Positions 46,071-59,147 of a DNA stretch of 64,000 bases are shown here, piece after piece. The translations under genes were made by a program, and so were the position numbers. The stretch lies in NCBI GenBank assembly GCA_963932465.1, contig OZ010800.1, positions 32,676,852-32,740,851 of the forward strand, given 5' to 3'. Every line of letters begins with the position of its first letter. Positions within the stretch are counted from its first letter, which is position 1. This DNA is from Maratus speciosus (taxonomy: Eukaryota > Arthropoda > Arachnida > Araneae > Salticidae). A model generated the notes under the pieces. That model had not been told where the DNA came from. It saw nothing but the letters and a program-made list of their open reading frames with translations, and did no database searches.

Positions 46071-49000
46071 AGGGTGCAATATGTTGTTTATCGCTTTTAT
46101 CGCTGACTTTTAATTTCTCAACCGTTGGTCGTAGACATTTAGTTCCAATTGCAAAAAAGGTTTCAAATTTGGTAAATATTCCCGATGTGTCATTATTTAA
46201 AGTAAAAAATCAATTTTATAAAAATTACGAAATCTAATTTTTTTATACGGTCCCTATAGTTATATTTAGCAAAAGTTTACACATATCGTAACAGATATAA
46301 TGCAAAAAGTTTGACATCTGTGCTACAAAAATTGACACAGTTATTAAATTTCAAAGTTTGAAATTTTTGCACATGATTTTGTTTTCATTGAGGGATCAGT
46401 TAAAAGATGATTTAAAGTAATTCGAGATCAAAATCAGGTCAAAATCAGGACAAAATTGCTTCTAGCTGTTTGTCAGCCGTATGTCACATTTCACCGTTGG
46501 CAGTAGAGCCGAAAGGTACGCCTTTCTGACTCTCTGTCACCCCCCCCCCCTTTTTGCACAGTGTTTTAATTTTACTTTTTTATTTTAAGCACTGATGAGG
46601 AAACTTTAGAGATTTTGAAACAGCTGTATTCTTTTTAAACATATTTTATTTGTGTCTTTATACGTTGTTTCTCTTTCTTAATAATTAACTTTTAAAGACA
46701 CGAGAGCCGTATTGAGAGATCCACTCATTGCAAACTATTATCTAATCCCATAGTATTTGTGTGATTAATTCTAATTAAATTACTCTGTTTTTAAGAATTT
46801 GGCGTTTATTGCTCTTATGCTGCTACTGGTGATTGTATTACACAAATCTACCCTATTAAAATCCGTGCGTGTGTCCATTTAACCTGAAAAACTCAGAAAC
46901 AACATGGCGCAGGACTAGGAAATTTATCACACGGGTTGCTGGTAGGGGGCCCATGAACGATTAGGGCGATAAATTTAAATATTTTTTTTATGTGTGTGAC
47001 GATTTTTTACTTATTGCGAGTTCTAACCAGTTCTAAATGTTTACTGCAATGTGAGATATACATATTACGTACGCAACTCTGCAATACTAAGGAGCTGTAA
47101 CGGGTATTACGATAATTATTTTACCTCACATGCAAATAATTAGAGATTATTTAATTGCGCTTAATTATTACTTTAAAAAAATAAAGAAAAACATTTAATC
47201 ACAAACATTAACAAGATTTTTTATTCTATTTGTTCCCTTATTCCAAAATATCGTTTTATCGTCTGCTGCCATAGCAACATAATAAATTAAATTTCATTAA
47301 AATAAATGCACAGTAGTAGAAAAATATTTTTCTAAATCCAATAGTTATTTTTAATTTTGGTTTTAGAATTAAATTCATGAACTCCCGTGCGTAGAACGGG
47401 TTGAACAGTTAGTATATCATTAAAAATTGTTATCTAGGCTTTAAAAGCCGATGATACATAGAATGCACCGTCCCTGTCACTATGTATGCCCAAACTGTCC
47501 GTGACTTCAAAGGTTAATATATCGGCTAATTACGGACGATTTTTTTCAAAAATCATTATCAGCAATACTTTTTTACTTCTGCTGCGACAGGTACCCCAAG
47601 CGCTCCTCAACACCTTTGCTGAATGCCTGCAAAATCGAAATTTGTGTGTAACGGGAAAATACGCTTTTCTCAAAAAGTATGTGGCCTACACTGTAAAAAA
47701 AAAAATCTTAAAAGAACAGAAAAAAATCTTCGAATTCCGACAGTAAACATTGCTTTAACAGACTTCTTATGTCATTCCATCCTCATATCGTTTATTTTCA
47801 TATCAAACAACAAAAAAATTCTGTTTTCTTTGCCATCAGTGTTCTCTACGATAGAATATTCTGTTGGATAGCAGAAGAAACGCTTTGAACGGGAGGTCAC
47901 CCCCTCGACGTCTAGAAGGTCATTTAGAATGACCAGATATCATTGGTTATTATTTCACCCCATGCAGCCACGCTTTTATTCTAACTTGAATATTTGTTCT
48001 GTCTGGTCTCCTGTGTACTGTTTAAAATGGCTAAGGGCAGGACGTTGAATAAAGCGCGTTCATCTAATTCAAAAAGAATAATATATAAAGAATTTTTAAC
48101 AGAAAATTAAGAATCAATTTCACCATTGGAACCGGCGACACACACCTTTGACATCAGAACCGCATTAATGGAGTAGTTTTCTTCAATAATTAGGATTTAC
48201 TTTTTGAATATTAGAAAACGAACATAGCAAGGTATGTTTTCATCCTTCTTTTAAATATGTAGCAATGTTTTTCCGAAACGTAACAATATGTATGAAAAAT
48301 ATTTCCTATTTGCTAAAAATAATAAATTAAGCAATTTATTATTTTTATTTTCTTTTTTTTATAATGTATGATTTACTTAAATTAGTAGTATTATTTTATA
48401 CTTCATTATTTATTCACATTAGTAACTTAGTTGATCTAATTCTGATAATAACTGGAGATTATTTTTTGATCAGTTGTTTATTTTAAGTTAAATTAATAAT
48501 CTTGAGTTTATGATTAGTTTACAAAACTTGAATTTTTACATAGGTGTAGAATGATTACTTACTATATTAACTTTTTTATGACTAAGAGTTTAATTTTACT
48601 TCATATGTATTAGTTCTAGAAATTTTGATTGAGATTTTAAATTAATTTTGTCATCAATTGACATACGTGATTAGTTTTGGAGTGATAGTTTTAATAATAA
48701 ACACGGAGTAGCTGAATTAATTATTATAAATATAGATAACTGATAATTTCGTTTAACATTAATCAGAATAATATTTATTAGATCTGACGCTGTTCATATA
48801 TTTTTATTGTTCAAATTTATCACATTTCCTGCTAATTACTATGTTGTTTAAAATGGAGTGATTGATATTTTGTTTAATCGTTCCATATGTTGATTCTGAA
48901 GAAATGTTTTTTTAGTACAATCTTAGAGTTAACTGCGGTGGTTAATTTAAAATTCGTAAATTTTATTCACTCTATTTAATGAAATTTTGAGTTACAACTG

Positions 49001-49352
49001 TGTGAATTATTTTGAAAACTAGTGTAAATGCCCGTCCTAGGACGGTGTGTAAAAATTTTGTTTTTTATTTAAATTTTTTTAAAAAAGAGGAAAATAACTG
49101 TCAATATGGGAGCGCTTAGATGAGCAAATTTCGGCTTATTTATGTTCTAATAAACACATTATTAGCATTAACAATACTTTTTGGGTAGACCAGGCTTTCT
49201 GGCTAATATAACATAAGAAAATTAAGAATTCTTAGAACAAAAGTTTAAGAAACATGCAATAAAACCCCATAATTAACAAATTCTGCAGCAACTATTAAAA
49301 TTTTTTGATGATTTGTTTGGTATTAAATCTTCGTAAGTGTGTTGTATTTATT

Positions 49353-49393
<41 letters not shown>
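46071..49393. other. AT-rich region with scattered repeat fragments; no gene
   Basis: Holds a C-run near 46542-46551, a short hairpin CCCGTGCGTAGAACGGG near 47385-47401, a perfect palindrome CCGTCCTAGGACGG near 49032-49045, and a 38-nt poly-A run at 49355-49392. Hairpin-plus-CTAG-like words suggest eroded transposon ends, but I could not pair them into elements. Confidence 0.5.
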
Positions 49394-49396
<3 letters not shown>

Positions 49397-49840
49397 TACT
49401 TTTTGGTTAGCCGGGCGCCAGTGTTATATATATGTACATATATATACATCTAAGTTTATATAACATATATATGTATGCATATATACATATGTGTGTATAA
49501 ATATATACAAATATATGCATTTATACATATATATACAATATATATATGAGTATATAACACTGGCGCCCGGCTAACCGAAAAGTACCAAAAAAGATTTAGC
49601 AAAACTTTTAACGGCTGAATAAGCATGTGCACAACTTTTTGAATTTTAACTTACGGAACATATAAATATTAAAAGTACGCACAGAAACTGGGGATCAGCA
49701 GTAAGAACATAGAATTTTCTTCAAAATGTTATTGCATCTAACAGCGATGTATGAGACATCCACCAAGTAAGAGTTTAGATGAGAAAGTTTGTTTTTTTAT
49801 GTTCTAATAAACACACTATTAGCATTTACAATACTTTTTT
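49115..49840 (+). repeat. Direct repeat pair of ~68 nt
   Basis: 49115-49182 and 49773-49840 share TTAGATGAG, then TTATGTTCTAATAAACACA, TTATTAGCATT or TATTAGCATT, and ACAATACTTTTT. They bracket the poly-A run and the 192-bp inverted-repeat unit. This may be a duplicated segment or the ends of a larger decayed element. Confidence 0.5.
49395..49586. mobile_element. 192-bp inverted-repeat unit around an AT/GT microsatellite
   Basis: The outer 36 nt of each side (GGTACTTTT(T/C)GGTTAGCCGGGC..., 49395-49430 and its inverted copy ending at 49586) match with one mismatch. They enclose a degenerate TATATAC/GTATAT-rich core. It follows directly after a 38-nt poly-A run. It looks like a MITE whose centre expanded as a microsatellite. 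Confidence 0.65.
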
Positions 49841-49853
49841 TGTAAAATTACAA

Positions 49854-49991
49854 AAAAAGTGATAAAATATCTTTATTAAGATTGACGATCGTTTCATCGC
49901 ACAAACGGCGACATTTTCAAATTTTTGAAAATGTCGCCGTTTGTGCGATGAAACGATAGTCAATCTTAATAAAGATATTTTATCACTTTTT
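49854..49991. repeat. Near-perfect ~138-bp palindrome
   Basis: The arms 49854-49921 and 49922-49991 are inverted copies with only one or two differences (AAAGTGATAAAATATC... against ...GATATTTTATCACTTT), with practically no spacer. A transcript would fold into one long hairpin. Confidence 0.85.
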
Positions 49992-50499
49992 ATAGCATCA
50001 TTTAGCTTAATCTGCAAATGCAATGTTTTCCCGTGATCCTTTAAAGAAAATCACACTTTTTTTTTGACGATCCTTTAACGTTTACCGTAATTTTTTTTTT
50101 TTTCGATCCATAAAAAAATTTGCGTTTTGCCCGCGATCCTTTGAAGAATTTCGCTTAATTTGGCACAGTTGGTACTCGCGTTTTTCTTGTCGTTTTTCTT
50201 TCTCCTCCTCTCCCCATAAAAATGTCAACAAATTTTAATGCATATTTGCATAGATCCACGGGATAATAAAATTCAGTGCCAAAAAAGCACATTTCCGCAG
50301 AAAAGTAACATGTCAGTAAAATGGATTTTGCAGGTTCAAGTCAGGTTCTCTGTATTATATAGTTCTGTATTAATGAAATGAAAAAAAAGAAAAAATAATG
50401 GAACAGAATATTCAGCAAACAGGAATCTTGTAAATGCATGAATTTTGTCTATGATCACTGTGGATTATAAATGTATGTAGAGAAATTTCTAAATCGCTC

Positions 50500-50576
50500 T
50501 TGTGAAGGAAAAAAAAAATCGAAAAATTCACCAATCGGTTACATTAATTCTTCAGTTGGTCATGCTCCCCCCCCCC

Positions 50577-50616
<40 letters not shown>

Positions 50617-51120
50617 GCAAAATTTTTCAATCTATCGCTTAAAAAATCATAAAATTCATCAATCAGTCGCAGAGGAAAAAGAAAAATCAACAGTGGTTGT
50701 GAGGGAAAAATGAAATTTGTCACATAAAAAAAACACAAAAATTACCCAATCGGTAGAGTAAAAAGAAAAGTACTGCAAAATTCATCAATTGTGGGGAAAA
50801 GTTGCAACATTCTTCAGAAAAAATCGTGAAGATTGCCAGTTGATCATCGGAAAAAAATCAAAATCCTTTAATCGGTTGCTTTAAAATATTGTGAAGTTCA
50901 TATGTAAACTGTCGGAAATTCCTCAAACAGTCGTTGGAAAAAAAATGCAAAATCCGTCGATTGGTCGTTCTGGTGGATTGGGAAATCTTGCCATTTCAAT
51001 TTGTGACTCACTGGCAAAATTCACAATATACCATCATTCGAAGAAATTCAGAAAATTTTGCAAAATCGCGCAAAAGAATAAAAATCCCTTTCTCGGGGGA
51101 AAAAAATCGGTAAGAGTCAC
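50500..51120 (+). repeat. Highly degenerate minisatellite, unit ~30 nt
   Basis: The words AAAATTCATCAATCGGTCG (approximate consensus) recur with many substitutions at about 50529, 50551, 50624, 50657, 50690, 50737, 50786, 50839, 50868, 50930 and 50958, often about 30 nt or a multiple apart. A C-run plus long poly-A (50567-50615) is inserted in the array. Confidence 0.5.
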
Positions 51121-51584
51121 ATGTCCTTAGAAAAATTTAATGAGGCGGAACACACAGCATTTTTTATTATGCAGCACTTTCCTATTTTGGGAAAGATCCA
51201 TGAAATACTGCATGGGATTGCAAATTTTGCCCTCCACTAAATTGTGCTCTCCTCACCTCCCCCCCCCCCAAAAAAAAAAAATCATGCCACGTTGGACAGC
51301 GTTGATAAAATACATTAAATGTTTTCCCACCAACCGAAACACTGATAATTTTATTGTCAGTGTTATGTGAATGAATTTCTACCTTTTTGGAAAAAGCTTT
51401 TTAAAATGGGATTACACATATTATTTGTTTTGAAATTTATTCACCCTGACTTATTGGGAATTAATCATTGAACTTTTCTTTTGATTTAGTAATCTTAATG
51501 GTCTTCATATTTTGAAGTGGAAATTGTTTAGAAATCTATTGGTATGTATCATATGATAGGGCATAGAGAATGTTATTTTGGTGG
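51121..51584. other. Spacer before the gag-only retrotransposon
   Basis: AT-rich, non-coding, with a C-run at 51260-51269. It ends with GGTGG (51580-51584), the target duplication of the element that follows. Confidence 0.7.
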
Positions 51585-53279
51585 TGCTGGACAGATAATT
51601 ACACCTGTTTATTTTCTATTTAATGTACATCCAAAATTGTTAATTTGTCCAAATCATCCAAGCAACCTCATAGCAAATTGGTATATAATTTTATATACCT
51701 TAGATAAATTCAAATAACATAAGTGATCGTAATTACATAATTCTAGTAGAAGAGCAACGCGAAGCATTAATAAAATTAAATTAAAATTCACGTCAAAATG
51801 TAATTATTAAATTGAAATAATTACGAATAAAATTAAGAGTTTGCGTTGTGAATTATTTAGACGAACTCTTCCACTTATGAATTAAACTAAAATTTAAGCT
51901 GTAAAAATAAATTGACACACCTTAAACATTATCAATTAAATAATTACAGAAACTTTTTAAAACTTGATTAAATATTTTATTAACATTGAACACAACTATA
52001 TACAGAAAAACATAATATTAACTCAAAAAATAGAAAGCAACACTTTTGTTTGCTTCTCATTATTTTATGTATATTTAATCTTTAAAAAAAAAAGACAATA
52101 TTTTCATTTACTCTAATTATTATATTTTTTTTCTTTTTGCTAAAAGAATAATTCTCTTTCATTTTTAAATTACCTTAATTTTATTTAATTATTGGTTTTG
52201 TCGGATCTCAGATTACTCTCTACCATAAAATATCAGAAAAGTATATTTATAATTTTTCATATGATTTTAAGTGGTAAAAGAAAAAGTCTAAAGTAGTACC
52301 TTTTTTTAATATACGGGATGGTGGCCTTTATTCATCAAATTCAGAGTTGTCGCGTTGCTTAGGATCATATTCATATGTCATCAGGAATTCGCTCCGTATC
52401 AGAGCGGCAACATCGGGATGGCAGGATGCATAGCTACGGACCTCTGTAAAACAATCCTCTTTATTTTAACATCAGGAAGACATCCTCGATTTGGCTTGCT
52501 TAGGCTCACTCCGATATGTACACCAGGAAGACATCCTCAATTAGGCTTGATTACGCTCACTCCGATCTGTCCATCTCGCCTGGGCATTACTAGGGCTTTC
52601 AGGATTCATTGCACGGGCTTTCAGGAGAGCTCCTGCGTCCTCTACATCTTTTTTCAGACTCTCTTTTTCAAACCTTATTCTTCTTGCACACCAACTCCTG
52701 CAGTGGGTGGAACTATTTTTGTTCCACCCTACTATATACTAGTCCACGGTTATTGGATGTGAGAAGATTTTGCATTATTCTTCGATAGGCCTATTAGCTA
52801 ACAGTCTGCAAATGGCCCCTTACATATACTTTAATATTATTATCTGCCTTAAAGTTTGGGTGGTCTGAAAAGCCATAATTTTATCCCAACACTTTTATTG
52901 AGGCCATAAATTTATTCCAACGTTTTTATTATTTTACGATTTCTAATTATACACCACTTTCCATCGGCTTGTCATAAAACGACACCATGGCGTCTGGCTA
53001 TAGTTGTATCTGAGATCCGATCTCTATTCAACATTATACATTCATTTCACAATACAACAATTTTTTAAAAATATATATTTAATATTTAAAATCAACTTAA
53101 TAATTTTTGTATGAACTTACACTCTTATTTTACTTAAATATATAAACATTATAATTTTACACTCATAATTATATTTTATAAAAAAATATTTATACAAACA
53201 GAAATAACCAATTACGCAATTTTACTTTGATTTAACCAACATGGTGCGGGAACATATCATAGTTATATGTTGCCCAGCA
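51585..53279 (-). repeat. 3' LTR of the gag-only element
   Basis: Downstream LTR in the sense of gag. Minus-strand signals: a TATATAG-like box at about 52733-52739, a perfect hairpin GGGTGGAAC / GTTCCACCC (52705-52713 and 52721-52729), two tandem units of 51 nt (starting 52473 and 52524; CAGGAAGACATCCTC), and an AATAAA signal (plus-strand tttatt 52327-52332). A 135-codon frame runs antisense to gag (52355-52762) and I do not treat it as a gene. AGGAGAGA just inside the LTR (53280-53287, minus strand) is a candidate polypurine primer. Confidence 0.9.
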
Positions 53280-56200
53280 TCTCTCCTGGTGGTTAGAAAA
53301 ATAAAATAAAAACTGATTGCTGGTTTTATTTTATTTTTGTAAAGCTTAAAGGAATGTACGTGTCCGTATGACTGTGTATCTACACAGTTTTTGAACTAAG
53401 TCTGTAAAGTTCAATTATCAATGGTTCTGGTATATTTTATAAGAAGTTCTTCTATTTTTCATAACAGAAAGTTCAACACATGATAGCATAGTTGTCTGTT
53501 GACATTCACATTTATAGAAGACCTCTGTACTGAAAATCTGGCGTCTTTCTCGAAGCCTTTTTTCTTTACCACACACATGTTTAATAATTTTGTAACTTTA
53601 CAGCTTAAGTGCCCAAAATACATTCAAAGCTATAATTTTGTATGAAACTAATATGCCGAAATAAATCTAATTACAAGAAAAATAATGGCATACACATTTG
53701 ACATATTATTTCATCACATACAACCTTATGACACAGTGTTTCATTTAAAACACATTTTATACTGAATAAAAGTAAATACAATGCTTGTAATATGACATGT
53801 TATATTTTCACATAATTAATCTGATGTATTCAAATTATAATCAGAAAAATATTGTATACAAACTGGTTACATTATTTTATTTATTTATTTGTTACTTCTA
53901 ACATGTATGATACGTCAAAATATACAAGCTATCTCATCTCCTTTAATATATTATTACGTAATGCTTTCCAACTTTACCCGATACGAGAAAGAGAGAAAAA
54001 AAAAGAAGAAGAAGAAGGAGAGGAAAATAAAACCAGTTTTTTGACCGTCCCGATCCTTTCGAAACGAGGGGTTGGTCAAGCTACTAATCACTTTCTGCGA
54101 GGTAATTTGTGCTGTGACAAAATTTTACGACTTCCCAAAGTATGTATTTAAAACCATTTCATGCTTGTAATTACCTTATTAATTAGTATAATTTCTTGAT
54201 ATACTTTCTTCTTAACTAACTGTGCATGCCTGTATGTAATTTTTAACATAATCTATGCATAAACAGTGTATGTATTTGTATCATATCTAATGTAAACCTT
54301 CTGCTTTTTTATTAATTTGTAGGGGAAAATGGCGATTCTAGCATTTGAATTCTCCTGCCTCATACTGCGACTGAAGCGAGCGTGGCTTTTTATGCTGTCA
54401 GGTTCAAATCTAAACCAAATTGCCTTTCAGGATTTAAGAAAAAATGCATATAATTTTCTTTAACTGATTACATTGTATATTTTTAGACCTTTCTAACAAA
54501 CACAAATTTTGATTCATGATATTGTTTACTATTAAAATGTAAACAACACGGAAATATGACTTCTACAGCCTCTCAAAATGCAAAATATGCATTACGCTGA
54601 CCTTAAAAATGCACCTTCATTTAATACTATTAAATAGTGTTGTCAGAAAATGCCATTGACGAAGAAGAGAACAATTTTTGTGTCTTTACTTATTATTTAT
54701 TTAGCCAACAATTCTATCTTAAAAGATTGTTAAATTTTCATATTTATTTATTTACTGAATGAAATAAAAATTTATTTATTCAAAAATTAATTTATCATTA
54801 ACATTCCGTATGTGAATTCTACTGTCTAAAATTTAATGATATGTTTAAAAATAAAAGATAATAAATTATTATTATTAATCAAACATTAATAATTATTATT
54901 TAATTATAAAAAAAATGTTATTAATACACTTGTATAATTTTAAAAATACAAAAGCAAATGATAATTACTACGTAAAATCGTATGTAGTAACCCATGAGTA
55001 CTCGGCCGAACCAAAGAATTTCTGCCAGCAGAAAAGAATCTTTGTATATTCACAAACAACCACATCCAATTTTTTTATAGATCAAGTTTTTAAAATAATT
55101 ACTGTACGTACTATAAAAAAATTAAGTAAATAAATTTATTAAGCCATACTACCTATTTTAATAAAAATAAGGCCAATATATATAAATATATTTATTTATT
55201 TATTTTGTTTCCTTATGTTAAATTGGCCAAATTATATATAAAAAAAAATTTTATGAACTCACACACTCAAATTTATCAATACTATGTATATTTATATGTG
55301 TTAAATTTAGAATTGCATTTAATTCTAAGGGAAAGTAAAGAGGAAAAAAAAATGCTTAAATTCTAAAATAACATAAATTTATAAAATATTTCATTTAAAA
55401 AAAAAATCTAATTTCTAGCTGATTTCAGCAAGATGTCATTTAATATTTATATTAAATAATTTTGCTAATACATTTTATTAATTATTAAATTTGCATATTT
55501 TGGTATATACAATAAAAATATAATAGTCTTACATAAAATTTTACACTACAACAATGTTATTAGTTAATTTAACCTGAATTTAAGCCTACTTTAATTCTAA
55601 TTGAATACCGTTAATAAAAGTAAATTAGCTTATCAAGTTAAATATAATATAAACTATGTTTGTCTAATGTTAATTTTGCTGAAAATTCCATAAATTTTAA
55701 CTGTAAATGCTAATTGCTATACCTTTTGTTATTTATTTTGAAAATAACACCAACTTATATTTTATTTATTATTTTTTTATTAAATCTAGTAACTATACAC
55801 TGAGCTAGACACTCCATAAATGTGTAAAACCTAAAAATCAAAAGTTTTCCTAAATAAAACTCAAAATGCTGCTTTTTATAATATAATATTACTAATTTTA
55901 TTGTTTATGAGCATAACATCTAGTAATTATACCATACTTAATTTTTTCTTCGATTCCTTTTTCAGCCAAGAATCCTGAAGTTAATGCCTAAGTGATGACC
56001 TTGATTTACCTTGATGAATTGATAAATAATTTTTCTACAAATATTTTGTTGGTGTTGGTGCATACCCAGCCGTAGGCCAAAATTGCACCCTATACAGAAA
56101 TCCTTTGGTGAGAAAATTTTAATTTTACTTCAATTAATTATTTGTGTAATTTTTTTACTATAATTTTGTGTGCAATCATATTGAAATAACTTGCCTTGTC

Positions 56201-57060
56201 CATTGTTATACATATATATGTTTTTTTAAAAACCAATGTGCTACACCAAAATCCTTTTTTTAAATTTTTTATAACACTTTTGTTCATAAAACTAATCCCT
56301 GCTGTCTAAATTCTAGACTTTAGCATATATGTTGTAATTGAACTACCGGAATAAATCTTAGTACTTTTTGCATATTTTATTATATTTAGGCTTATAGCTG
56401 ATCGCTATCCTAATATAAAGTGCACTAATAATTTATTCCTTGTCAACCATATATTTATATAAGAAGAAAAAAATATATATATGAGTATGTTATAAAGCTG
56501 TTCTAACTACCCTGAACCTATAGCTTACACCTACTCATTTTAAAGAGTAATTCTGAAATTCTGTCATCTAAATTGTAAGGCTATTAGCAAAGGCTACCCT
56601 TATAGAAGACAGAAAAAAATCTCTCTCTTTTTTTTTTTTTTAATTACTCCAACATTATTCACTATTAAATTAATTAAGTTTTAATGTTATTTGGCTTTGT
56701 TAAGATTTTATATTTTCTAATTCATATTCGAAAAGAAAAAAAAATATATAACTTTTGCCTGGAGATAAATATTTCACTGCTCCAGTGAAGTTTTGTGAAG
56801 CACATTACATAATTTTATAAGTATGTTTTCGGGTGCGCCCTGCACATTTGCTCAATATTGTAACCCTGAGACAAATTGGCGTTCCCATGTTCCTATCCTT
56901 TCTTATTATTATTTTGAATTTTAAAAAGGCAAGTTATTAATTTTGTTTCAATTTTTTTACCTAAAAGAGAAAAATTTATTTTTAAATTTTGAAAATTTTG
57001 AAATTTTGAAATTCGATTAATTATGTATTTTGATTTATTTTTAATACCAATTCATATCCC
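53280..57060 (-). other. Long non-coding interior of the gag-only element, where pol would be expected
   Basis: About 3.8 kb downstream of gag. I looked for RT (YxDD, LDFxxAY), RNase H, protease (DSG/DTG) and integrase (HHCC, DDE) traces in all frames and saw none, not even decayed ones. Open frames are short. A purine tract with GAAGAAGAAGAAGG lies near 53990-54026 on the plus strand. The sequence near 54375-54410 contains a box-B-like GGTTCAAATC but no convincing tRNA or SINE. Confidence 0.6.
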
Positions 57061-58311
57061 TTACTTGTCCCTTTGATCATCCGTTTTACCCTTTTTATTA
57101 TACTTTTTTGGATACTTTTGAGCATTCTCTTTTAAATTCTCATTTTTATCCTCATTTGGATAATAACTGGCATGACTCTGAGGTTGACTATTCCTATATG
57201 GCACATGCTGAGGGAAGTAATTTGGTGGGGGTGGGGGATATGGAGAATATCCATAGTAACCACCTGTGGGTGCATAAGATTGAAAATGCCACTGCTGGTT
57301 TGGGTTAACAAATCTAGGATTAAAATTCGCTCTCGGTTGATACTGTCCATTATAAGAGTACCTTTTATTAAAATGCCGACCTGCGAAATCTCTGCTATCC
57401 TTATATGTATTTTTATTATCATTTTTGTACCAGCACGTTTCTAAAGTATGCGAATTTTTTTTACATAATTCGCACCATCTGCTTGATGCAGTGTCTTTTG
57501 TTTTAATTTTCAAATTGTTTATTTCGGAAGTCAAAATTTTAATTTGCTCCGCGCTTTCCATATTTAATTTTAACAATTTGTCCAAATTTTCCTCAGTGGA
57601 GGTTTTTGTAATCGAATTAATTTCCTTTGATGCAACTTGATTGTATGCATCTTCCATTTGTTTCGCAAATTTACATGCGTCGTTGAAATTTTTCGGCGCC
57701 ATTCTTCGAATGTCCAAACTTAAATCTGCCCTAACTGATTCTAAAAATCTTGTGAATTTTATCATTTCAAATAAACTACCATTACCGTTGTCAATATTTT
57801 GGCCACTTTTATCTAGGTAAAGTTTTGCAGCCGCATTGAATTCACTGATAAAATCAGCGATAGCCTGCGCAGGTTTTTGCCTAAGAGAAAAAAAATTGCT
57901 TTGAGCGGCAGAAAAACTTGTTTTAGTAGAAAAAGTATCGATTAATTTTTCTTTAAATTTACCATAGTCTTTTTCTGTATTAAGATTTTCTTCGTTAGCT
58001 AATTTATCTCTAGCACTACCGACTAATTTCGTTTTCAAGAGCGCAAGTTTCGAAACATTCTCTAATTCCGTTTGTTTAATTAGATTATCGAATTCGTTCA
58101 CAAAAAATTTAATATTCGACTCTTTCTTTCCATCAAAGACGGGGATACAATTCAACAGCGTATCAACACTAGGTTGAGTCATTGTATTCTTTTTAGTTTT
58201 TTGTAGCGAATAATTTAGAGAAATAATTTTATTTTTCTGTCCTCTGGTTTTAACTCCAGAGGTATTGAAATCTACACTTCTCCTTTTAAATTTTCGCTTA
58301 TTGTTGGGCAT
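57061..58311 (-). CDS. Intact Gag protein of the gag-only LTR retrotransposon
   Basis: A 416-codon uninterrupted frame starting MPNNKRKFKRRS at 58311. Residues 1-45 are basic and disordered-looking. Residues 48-235 form a capsid-like block, with IPVFDGKKESNIKFFVNEFD, ALLKTKLVGSARDKL, FFSLRQKPAQAIADFISEFN and SVRADLSLDIRRM matching the layout of Ty3/gypsy and Copia-like capsids. Residues about 236-270 look like a coiled coil (EENLDKLLKLNMESAEQIK). A CCHC knuckle CELCKKNSHTLETC is at residues 280-293. The tail is rich in Tyr, Pro, Asn and Gln (GYSPYPPPPPNYFPQ) with a basic end. It should assemble particles and package RNA. Preservation while the rest of the element is non-coding suggests selection on Gag, or simply youth. 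Confidence 0.9.
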   Translation of the reverse strand: MPNNKRKFKRRSVDFNTSGVKTRGQKNKIISLNYSLQKTKKNTMTQPSVDTLLNCIPVFDGKKESNIKFFVNEFDNLIKQTELENVSKLALLKTKLVGSARDKLANEENLNTEKDYGKFKEKLIDTFSTKTSFSAAQSNFFSLRQKPAQAIADFISEFNAAAKLYLDKSGQNIDNGNGSLFEMIKFTRFLESVRADLSLDIRRMAPKNFNDACKFAKQMEDAYNQVASKEINSITKTSTEENLDKLLKLNMESAEQIKILTSEINNLKIKTKDTASSRWCELCKKNSHTLETCWYKNDNKNTYKDSRDFAGRHFNKRYSYNGQYQPRANFNPRFVNPNQQWHFQSYAPTGGYYGYSPYPPPPPNYFPQHVPYRNSQPQSHASYYPNEDKNENLKENAQKYPKKYNKKGKTDDQRDK

Positions 58312-59111
58312 AACCTTTTAACAGAATATTTCTGTTTATCATACTTTTTTCTCTATATTGCAACATATGTATGAAAATATTCTAGATTGCATAAATACAT
58401 AAAAACAACAACACTAAAATTTAAAAAAAATTTCTTAGGAGATGAAGTTGTTTTGTAGATTATTCTTTTACACACATAAATACCCCTAAAATATTTATAA
58501 TTCACGTATATATAAAAAACAACATAATTTCATTTAACAGAAAAATATCTGTCTTTTTCTACAGAAAAAACAATCTTATTTTTTTTTTTTTTTTTGTAAA
58601 TATTGTACTACTACTTCGTAGTACGACTCATAAATTTTCTTTTGTATCAAGGTGATACAATTTCAAAAATCATGATCTATTGACATTTCAATCATTTTTA
58701 TACCAGTCATATTATAAAATTTTACTCATTCTTCTTATTATTATTATTTATACAGTATATAAAAAAAAATTATTTTTACAAATGTGTCATCTGTGATGTG
58801 AATGAAATTACTTCTCAATGGTAACTGAGATCCAACCAAAAGAGAAAAGAGAGAGAAAAAAAAAATTGTAATTCCTAAATTTACCTAGTATATATAAATC
58901 ACTGAATTATTTTTTTTCATTTCCTTTTTTTTTTTTTTTTTTTTTTTTTGCTAACATATATTATTCATTTTATTTATATTAAATTATTATATGTGTGTCA
59001 TTATTGTTACAATAATAAAATTAATTTTAATAAAATTTTAATCAATTAAACTTACATACCTACAATATCTTTAAAATTGTGACATTAAAATAATACTTAA
59101 ATTTATTTTCC

Positions 59112-59147
<36 letters not shown>

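Noticed and set aside
47370..47410. CCCGTGCGTAGAACGGG hairpin as a Helitron 3' end
   Set aside because: A hairpin is present but no CTRR terminus at the right distance and no matching 5' end.
57108..57640. Plus-strand frames antisense to the 416-codon Gag
   Set aside because: Overlap an intact Gag with clear domain order; no independent evidence.
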